Shown here: positions 57,392 through 64,000 of the stretch, piece after piece | Layout of the letters: each line of letters opens with the position of its first letter | Position numbering within the stretch: position 1 is the first letter of the stretch | Assembly (NCBI GenBank): GCA_014925825.1 | Contig: JACGCK010000175.1 | Location: 1 to 64,000 of the forward strand | Direction: 5' to 3' | From: Pholiota molesta | Taxonomy: Eukaryota > Basidiomycota > Agaricomycetes > Agaricales > Strophariaceae | Length of the DNA: 64,000 bases | The notes under the pieces: generated by a model | Told to the model about the DNA's origin: nothing | The model's database searches: none | Seen by the model: the letters and a program-made list of their open reading frames with translations, nothing else | Position numbers and translations under genes: made by a program

Positions 57392-58495
57392 ATGGTTCAG
57401 TCAGGTGAGAGCCTGGTCAAAGATGGATCGTCATTGATCAAGACTGACCTCTATGTAGGATTGGATCTTCTTGCGACGAGGGTCTCCCCAGGCGCATTGC
57501 ACAACTCGAACGAACGTCGCGATGTGCCCAGACGCCATCCCGGAACTCGCGATCAGCTCGTAGAAGATATACGGGAATGGCTGGACGATACGAACGACCC
57601 TCGGGTTGTCCTGTGGCTGCAAGGCTCCGCAGGAAGTGGGAAGACTGTTATCGCAGACGCAATTGCCAGCTTATGCTCTCAGGAAAAGCGACTATTGGGA
57701 GCGTTCTTCGTCTCAAGGACGGCACCCCCAGAATCCGGCCGGAACGACGAGACGAAGCTAGCGCCAACACTCGCATATCAAATAGCCCAGAATATTTTCT
57801 TCATTCAGGGCTATATTGGTAGCGCCGTAGAAAGGAACCCGTTGGTTTTCGATTTAGACATTGCGACCCAGATTGACAGCCTCATCATCGGGCCTCTATC
57901 GATTCGATCTGATGAAATGGCGACTTCCACCACCCCAATGCTCATCCTAATTGACGCTCTTGATGAGTTTCCGAATAAAGCAACGCAGGCACGGGTCATC
58001 CAAGCATTTTCTGCGGCGATGGAACACATTCCGCGCCACATTCCAGTGAAATTGTTCATCACTAGTCGTCCTGAACGCACGATCCAATCTGCCTTCATGG
58101 CCCCTCGCATCGCGCCTCTCGTGCATACAATATCTCTCAACGATTATCCAGCATATGTCGATATTCGTACGCTCCTATTCGAAGGCTTCAGAAATTTGAG
58201 GCGCACACATCCTTCTCCGGATTCATTCCCACTAAATTGGCCGACGGATGAAGCCATCGACGAGCTTGTCAGGAGATCGGCTGGCCAATTTCTCTATGCG
58301 GCTACACTCCTGGATTGTATTCAAGAAGATGATTCCGACCCGGTTCAGCAGTTACAGGCCGTCCTCGCCAACGAATCCGAAATTTATATTTCCCCAAAGG
58401 TCTTGAAGCCATCTCCGGCCTTCCTGGATCATATCTATTATGTATTTCTTATAAACAAGCAATGTGCCTTCGTTGCACTGCCTTTTTTTTTTTGA
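57392..58495 (+). CDS. Truncated STAND NTPase (NACHT domain), second copy
   Basis: A single exon from ATG 57392 gives 367 residues. The linker HNSNERRDVPRRHPGTRDQL is followed by Walker A GSAGSGKTVIADAI, GAFFVSRTAPPESGR, Walker B LILIDALDEF, LFITSRPE and a winged-helix-like WPTDEAIDELVRRSAGQFLY. After LDHIYYVFL the frame runs into Phe codons of a T11 tract and stops. No ankyrin, TPR or WD40 repeats follow in the next kilobase. The protein is close in sequence to the minus-strand copy at 5.4-6.3 kb. The N-terminal exon typical of the family was not found upstream. Either an intron near the T tract hides a short C-terminus, or the gene is truncated. Confidence 0.75.
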   Translation: MVQSGESLVKDGSSLIKTDLYVGLDLLATRVSPGALHNSNERRDVPRRHPGTRDQLVEDIREWLDDTNDPRVVLWLQGSAGSGKTVIADAIASLCSQEKRLLGAFFVSRTAPPESGRNDETKLAPTLAYQIAQNIFFIQGYIGSAVERNPLVFDLDIATQIDSLIIGPLSIRSDEMATSTTPMLILIDALDEFPNKATQARVIQAFSAAMEHIPRHIPVKLFITSRPERTIQSAFMAPRIAPLVHTISLNDYPAYVDIRTLLFEGFRNLRRTHPSPDSFPLNWPTDEAIDELVRRSAGQFLYAATLLDCIQEDDSDPVQQLQAVLANESEIYISPKVLKPSPAFLDHIYYVFLINKQCAFVALPFFF

Positions 58496-59438
58496 CTTAA
58501 ATTAGCCCTTCCCGCGCGCTATTAATTCCCCCAATTCAGACTCACTCCAGCGCTCGGCTATCACAAAGAATGACGTTGATGATTTCATTTCCCCCTAGTC
58601 AGTAGAGCGAGGCTGGAATTAGCACGAAGGTTCAGGCGGACCTTCCCTATCCAGATTTCTTTAATTTGTTACTGCCTTCCCAGTCTGCCCATTACAAGTT
58701 CATCCCATGTTAATTCTTTTTCTTGGGTAACAATTTAGAACAATTTTCGTATCCTGTATCGATATAGCCCACCAGTATCCGCAGCCAAGTTGCCAATAAT
58801 AACGATAACATTGACAACAGCAAAGTAAATTTCCCTACGTGTACGAAATGATGAAAACAAGAAATTATGCTACGGAATTTAAAGGGTACTGAGTACTTAG
58901 TACTTAGGACGTGCTGAAATTTGATTACTAGACAAACTTGATTAAGTGGTAATTATACAGCCATATTACAATCATTTGACTGACTTCTTTCTTGAAATTT
59001 CGCTCCACCTCTGCCGACGATAACATGGTAAGATTTATGATGGTATGTAGGATTTGAAGGGGATGCACTAATTAGCGATGACTGATGCATGGTAAAGCGG
59101 CGACGTAAGAAGTATAGGCAAGAGAGGACAGGGACGAATGAATTTCAAACATCGTCGATGTTCCAATTATTCGGAGAAAAACATATGGCGGCTCGATAAT
59201 GTGTGAAAGATATGGCGAGCGATTTCTGTTTGCATGCTGACGAAAGGCGAAAGCTAAAAAAAAAAGAATGACTATGATGCGTGGTACGCCGCTCCTGCGC
59301 GGCCGTTTATTTCTGATATACAACGAAGAAAGTTAGAAAGTACAAGAAAGAACAGATAGAGAGCTCACCCAAAATATACAAATAATATCAATAAAAACGG
59401 TTTCTTCTTTCTGCGGCTCGCTCCCCATCGATTCCAGA
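58496..59438. other. Intergenic, no gene seen
   Basis: AT-rich spacer without repeats or coding signals. Confidence 0.5.
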
Positions 59439-62400
59439 TTATCCTCGGATTTCCCATTCAGCAGAATCTAGCCTCTTCAACAGCCTTTGTGACAGTAGCG
59501 CCTCCTCCAGCCCAAAGTCCGCCTCCTCTTCTCCTGTCTTAGCGGCCCCTGACTTGGTAGAGATCAGCGCGCCAGCCATGCTCGGCAACGTCACCTTCCT
59601 CGATCGCCGCTCCTTCTTGCTCTTCTTCGTCGTCGACTTTCCTCGGCTCGCCCGGGTCTTGGTGCCAACACTACTGCGCTTTCCCGTCGACGCTGACACC
59701 GATCCCCCGCCAGCGCTGCTGGGCACCGGCGACAGCGTCCGCGCAGGCATTGGCAGCCGCCCCCACGCACTCATCCGCCGCCTTGTGCGGCGCTCTCCGC
59801 GTGATCCGCCAGCTACGCTCTCTCCCTCAGCGTCGATGACGAGGACGCCGTCGGTCCACTCCCTCGAAGAGTCGCCGGTCCCTGTCTTCGGCGCGTGCTT
59901 TGTACTCGCTGATGATACCTTGGCAACAGCAGGCGGAGATGCGAACGGGTCGCGCAGGTCCATGAAATCGCCGTCACTGTCCTCTGACACCGACCCGCCC
60001 ACAATCTCTGGCATCCCTCCGCTGCGTACAGGGCCGCCCACAGAATGTGCAACGATGCTCATCCTGCTCATCCGCGCACCGACGCCGGCGAAGGCGTTGC
60101 GCACAGTGTCCATAGTCCGAGATGGCAAGCGTAGAGTAGAAGGGCCGCGTGGAGTGCCTAGTGTCGAGTTCGGTTGGCTAGAGTGACCAGGCGGCGAGAG
60201 GGCAACGTGTGGCCGTGGAGGGGAACCTGATCCTGAAGAAGATCCCGTGGAGGACCCAAAGATTATCGGAAAACGGTAAGGAAAGCCGGCCGTCGTTGAC
60301 GCCTGGGGCGCCCAATTCGACTTGGGCACAGGAGGCGCCGACAGCGATGTCCTCGTCTGTGCATGCCCGCCGAGGTTACCAAGCAATTTGACATCCTCGA
60401 CCTTCCCGCTATCTGAGAGCGGTCGTGCGCTGACTTGATTGAGCGCGGCGTGGAAGTCTCGCAGGGCCTTTTCGTTGTCTGCCTCCCGATGATCGGTGCT
60501 GCCGCGCATCTCCTCCATCTCGTGCTCCAGCCGCAATACATCGTCGTCGTCGTCGTCGGCTCCGACCCTAACAATTTCCAACGTCTGAGCTCTGACTGGC
60601 AAGCGAACCGAGTATTCAGCCTCATCGGAAGGATCCGCAAACGGATGTGGTTTCCACATGCTCCCGCTCGTACGTCGGGACTTGGCATTCGACGATGCAG
60701 CCTCAACGCTGGTTGGGCTCTGCGCGGGTGGCGTTGGCAAAGCAGGACTCGAGGTGACAAGACTAGGCAGGGCCTCCTGCGTCGGACTGAGGCTGTACCC
60801 AGACGGCACCGACGCGTAGCTGATGCGAAACCCAGACCGCGAGGGCGTCGCAGGCGCAGCGAGGATCGTCGCCGCTGGCGTAGAGCGCGCGATAGACGCC
60901 GACACGAGCCGCGCAGCCGCGACAGACTGCAGGTCCCCCTCCTCCTCATCGCCCTCTTCATCTCCATACCCCTCCTGGCTGTCCTCTCTCTCCGTGCTCC
61001 TATCATCGTCCTCGCGGATCGTCTCACCCATCGTCGCCATCTCCAGCGCCCTGCTCTCCTCCAGCTCCTCTCCATGGTGTGCGCGCCACCCGTCTACGGC
61101 AGCAGCGCCCTCGACCCTGGGCAAACTCGACGCAACGGCGAGCGTCAGCCTCGGGCCCATCGTGCGGCCCACGCCGAGCTTGAAGCTTTTCTTGAGCTGC
61201 ACGGTCCGTGCTGCCGTCTCACTGCCCTCGACGCCTGCAGCTTCAGACGAGCCAGAGTACCGCGCACGGTGTTGGCGCCCGAACCCGCGTCCCAGGCAGA
61301 ATGCGAGCGCGGACGGCGACTCGGGCGCACCTGCGTTGGTGCTGTCATTGTTGGCCGCGAACGAAAATCGGCGGGGCTGCGTAGAGGAATGCGCGTGCGC
61401 CGCAGGTGATACCGAGGCCCTCTTCCCGTCAGGCCGCGCCGCCGCCTGGGCCCGTGTCGTGAGCCTGCGCACGATACCACTACCTCCCGCACCCGCACCC
61501 GCCACCTCCTCGACGCCGCCGCCCATCGGCACGATCCCGCGCAGCAGCGATGCACGCTTCGCCCCCCGCCCGTCCTTCGCACTGCCGCGCAGAGACAGCC
61601 CGCGCGCGAACCCGCCGCGGGTCCCGCGCAGATCGATGAAGCTCGCGCCGTCGTCCGCCCTCTCGCTGCCGCGCAGCTCGCGCATCGACGCCGCCTTCTT
61701 CGCCACCTTCCCGCGTCCCCCCGCGCCGGAGCCGCCTGCGACGGGTGCACGGGGTGCGTCCCAGCCGAAGAACCTGCGCGCCGCAGAGGACACGGGGAGC
61801 GAGCCGCGCTTGTGGATGTACGTGCTCGGGTCGTCTACTCGGATTTGCGTGTCGCGCGGGGTTGTAGGCGTAACGGTGTTGTCCTGCCAGTTCTGGTTAT
61901 TACTGTTGTTGTTGTCATTATTATCGTTGGTTCCAATGCTGTTGCTTCGCGAATGAGTGGTGGCCGTAGCGATCGAGCGGCGCTGCACGCTGCTGCGACG
62001 AACCCGCGTGCTGGCGCCTCCAGGGACGAATAGCGGACCCGCTGGAGAAAGGAGCAGCCCCCCAACACCATGATCCAAACCACCCATTCCTCCCCCTCCA
62101 GCTCCTCATCATACATCCTCTCCAAGGTCACTTCTTCGCCCTCCACGCTCGCGTCCGCCCCGACACTAGAGCTCCACCGCAGCGCATCGCACCACGCCGC
62201 CTCCCCCGCCCCTGGCGCCGCGTCCGCAGCCGCCGAGCGCGTCGCACTTACACGCGGCAGCGGCGGCACCCCGCTGCCATTGCGCCCGAGCCCGGCGTCC
62301 GCGCGCCGCCTGCCCGCGCGCGGCGGCGGCGGGGACGAGAGCCGGACGACTTCCGCGCGTGCGGCGCGCACAGCGGTCTGCGCGGGGGACGCCGCGCCGC

Positions 62401-62890
62401 AGAACGCGCTCAGCGGCGGGGTGTGCACGGCGTACCCCTGGGCGGCGTCGTCGTCGTCGGCGCCGCAGCTGCTGACGCTATAGTCGTGGATGTTGTTGTT
62501 GTTATTGTTGTTGTTGTTGTTGTTGGTGTTGTTGCGGTAACCGCTATTGCTGGGAACGACGGCGCCTCCTGGATGCCCATAGGCATGCGCATAGGAGGCA
62601 GAGGCAGCGCCGGCAGGCGTGTACCCCCTCACCGACGCCGGGAGCACAGAGAACAGCTCATCGCGCGGGGTGTCCGCCATCGGGGATATCGTCGTCATCG
62701 TCGTAGTGGTGACCAGGGGCCCTTGCGGAAAGGGAAAGGTATGCAGGTAGCCGGCGCCAGTGGACGTGTGGGCGGGGATCCCATGCTGCGCGCCGTCGCC
62801 CGTCCGCGGCGCAGGGGCCCGCCGCGCGTGCGACAGGTGCACTGTGGGGAAGGAGACGATGTTGGTCAGCGCCCGGCGGTCTTTCTGCAT
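59439..62890 (-). CDS. Large disordered protein of unknown function
   Basis: Start ATG 62890 (MQKDRRALTNIVSFPTVHLS). A first part of about 265 residues contains Gly/Ala/Pro segments and an Asn run encoded by a GTT microsatellite (about 62,490-62,530). At the C5 run 62092-62096 (G5 on minus) the frame shifts. With one extra G it continues through MGGLDHGVGGLLLSPAGPLF into 880 more residues to the stop at 59439. The long part is Ser/Arg/Pro-rich with short conserved-looking blocks: YIHKRGSLPVSSAARRFFGW, KKSFKLGVGRTMGPRLTLAV, MWKPHPFADPSDEAEYSVRL, and a C-terminal RSRKVTLPSMAGAL followed by LEEALLSQRLLKRLDSAEWE. No membrane helix or catalytic motif was seen. The blocks resemble those of scaffold or cell-cortex proteins, but no family is named. 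Confidence 0.6.
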
Positions 62891-63375
62891 CGGAGGATAT
62901 CGCAGGAAGTGGGAACGAGAGGAAGCGAGTGACCTCCTCAGAGAAGGGAACGGGAACGAAGGAAGAGAGAAACGAAAACGAAGGAGAGAAAGGCAAGAAT
63001 GAAAAAAGGCCCTCCCAACCCCACATCCCTCGCCAAAAAAAGGCAGCACGGAATCCGACGTGCAGAAGGCAACGTCAGGCCCTGACACTGAAGGCTGAAG
63101 GGAGGCGATAGAGCTTCGAAGCCCCCCACCCAAATAACCCAATCACGCAGCGCTTCTCTTCGCAGGGATTCTGGGTCATCTATCCAAAGAAGGCGCACGT
63201 CTCCCCTGCATCTATCCCGAAATAGCGGGGTCCACGCCAAAATGGGGGCACGGGCCGTCGATTGACTGGTGCGCGCTGCTGTCCGCCAGCCATACGCTCG
63301 CTCGCGCACTGTATTGCCCGCCAATGCCCGGACGCCACCGCCGCCACTGTTCCGCTCCCCCGCTCCACGGACGCG

Positions 63376-64000
63376 CTAGCACCCGACGATCGAACGGGGA
63401 TCATGCGCTGAAGTCGGGGCCGGAGCGACATATCGTACACGCCCAAACGACAAGAGCACAAGTTCGTGTGCGATTGAAACAGAAATAGAAAGAAACGCGT
63501 AAAAATAAAAGAAAGGGAAAAAAAGAAAAGAAAAAAAGCCAGAAAAAAAACACAAAACAAAAAACATCCACTCACCAAAATACATCTGCATCGTCCCCAC
63601 AGCAGCCAGCACCACAAACACCGCGCGCACAACCGCCAGCCCCTCCCCGCCCCCGCCTCCACCCCGAGCCCCAGCGCACACGCCCACCCACCCATCGCGG
63701 CGAGCTGGGCTGCAAGCACCCACACAAGCACGCCGCGCGTGCGCGCCCCGCTGCCATCCACGCTATCATCGTCGCTATTACCGCCACCGCGCGGCGCCGC
63801 ACCGCCCACGATCGTGATTCCACCCAAGCGCCCTCGCTCCAGCTCCTTGTACCGCGCCGCAGACCCAGACGCAACTCGGCCTCCAGCACGCCCGCTCTCC
63901 TCGCTGCTCTCCCACTCCCCATCCTCCTCCCCTCCCCCCTCTCCGTCCACGGAACGGCGGTACGCCAGCACCTCCACGTCCGACTCGATAGGCGTCAGCG
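63376..64000 (-). CDS. Membrane protein, C-terminal part (runs off the right edge)
   Basis: The minus-strand frame is open from the window edge. It reads YRRSVDGEGGGEEDGEWESS, then ARYKELERGRLGGITIVGGA, then hydrophobic GVLVWVLAAQLAAMGGWACA. A frame change in the G runs at 63640-63648 separates it from the hydrophobic AVVRAVFVVLAAVGTMQMYF; one extra G would join them. An intron begins at 63575. A CTTCAG acceptor near 63,410 would give a short last exon ending at TAG 63376-63378. At least two helices are expected, with a Gly/Glu-rich loop upstream. The N-terminal portion lies beyond the window, so no family can be given. Confidence 0.4.

Overview
The window is nuclear DNA of a filamentous basidiomycete, most likely a mushroom-forming agaricomycete. 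Genes are packed on both strands and broken by many 45-75 bp GT-AG introns with TACTAAC-like branch sites. The gene set is fungal: GARP subunit, CTR copper transporter, CCR4, PRMT1, CHZ1, RNase P subunit, STAND NTPases and F-box proteins. No rRNA, tRNA, CRISPR or bacterial operon was seen. All gene models were joined by hand from reading frame, splice sites and family conservation. Sums of exon lengths were checked modulo 3 where exact exons are given.

Layout. 0.6-6.3 kb: VPS53 (-), a Yippee gene (+) whose stop codon abuts a small CACTG-type MITE, and a truncated STAND NTPase (-). 7-11 kb: a degenerate open frame, the CTR transporter (+), and proteasome alpha-3 (-), whose start codon sits alone in a 3-nt exon. 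11.08-14.33 kb: a complete Tc1/mariner-like transposon with 26-bp inverted repeats. It carries two convergent genes, a DD34E transposase and an AT-hook/SAM-like accessory protein. 14.5-24 kb: gluconokinase (-), an unknown disordered protein (-), CHZ1 (+), a gene-poor stretch, and a seven-helix receptor (-). 24.8-28.9 kb: two tandem F-box-like paralogues (+). 29.3-36.6 kb: a ZCCHC9-like zinc-knuckle protein (+), a pterin dehydratase-like protein (-), HSP20 (-) and CCR4 (-). 37-40.2 kb: mevalonate diphosphate decarboxylase (+) flanked by relics of the F-box family. 40.9-51.3 kb: a secreted GH24 lysozyme with a long Asp/Thr/Ser stalk (+), an F-box/LRR gene (+), PRMT1 (-), a BRI3-like membrane protein (+) and a possibly peroxisomal alpha/beta hydrolase (+). 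53-64 kb: an unknown nuclear protein (-), an RNase P Rpr2/Rpp21 subunit (+), a second truncated STAND NTPase (+), a large disordered protein (-) and a partial membrane protein running off the right edge (-).

Most genes are unrelated housekeeping functions. Accessory content consists of the transposon, the MITE, the STAND and F-box families with their relics, and the lysozyme. Several genes (gluconokinase twice, the transposon accessory gene, and the genes at 53, 59-63 and 63.6 kb) need one extra base in a G or T run to keep the conserved frame. This looks like homopolymer undercalling in the assembly rather than gene decay.
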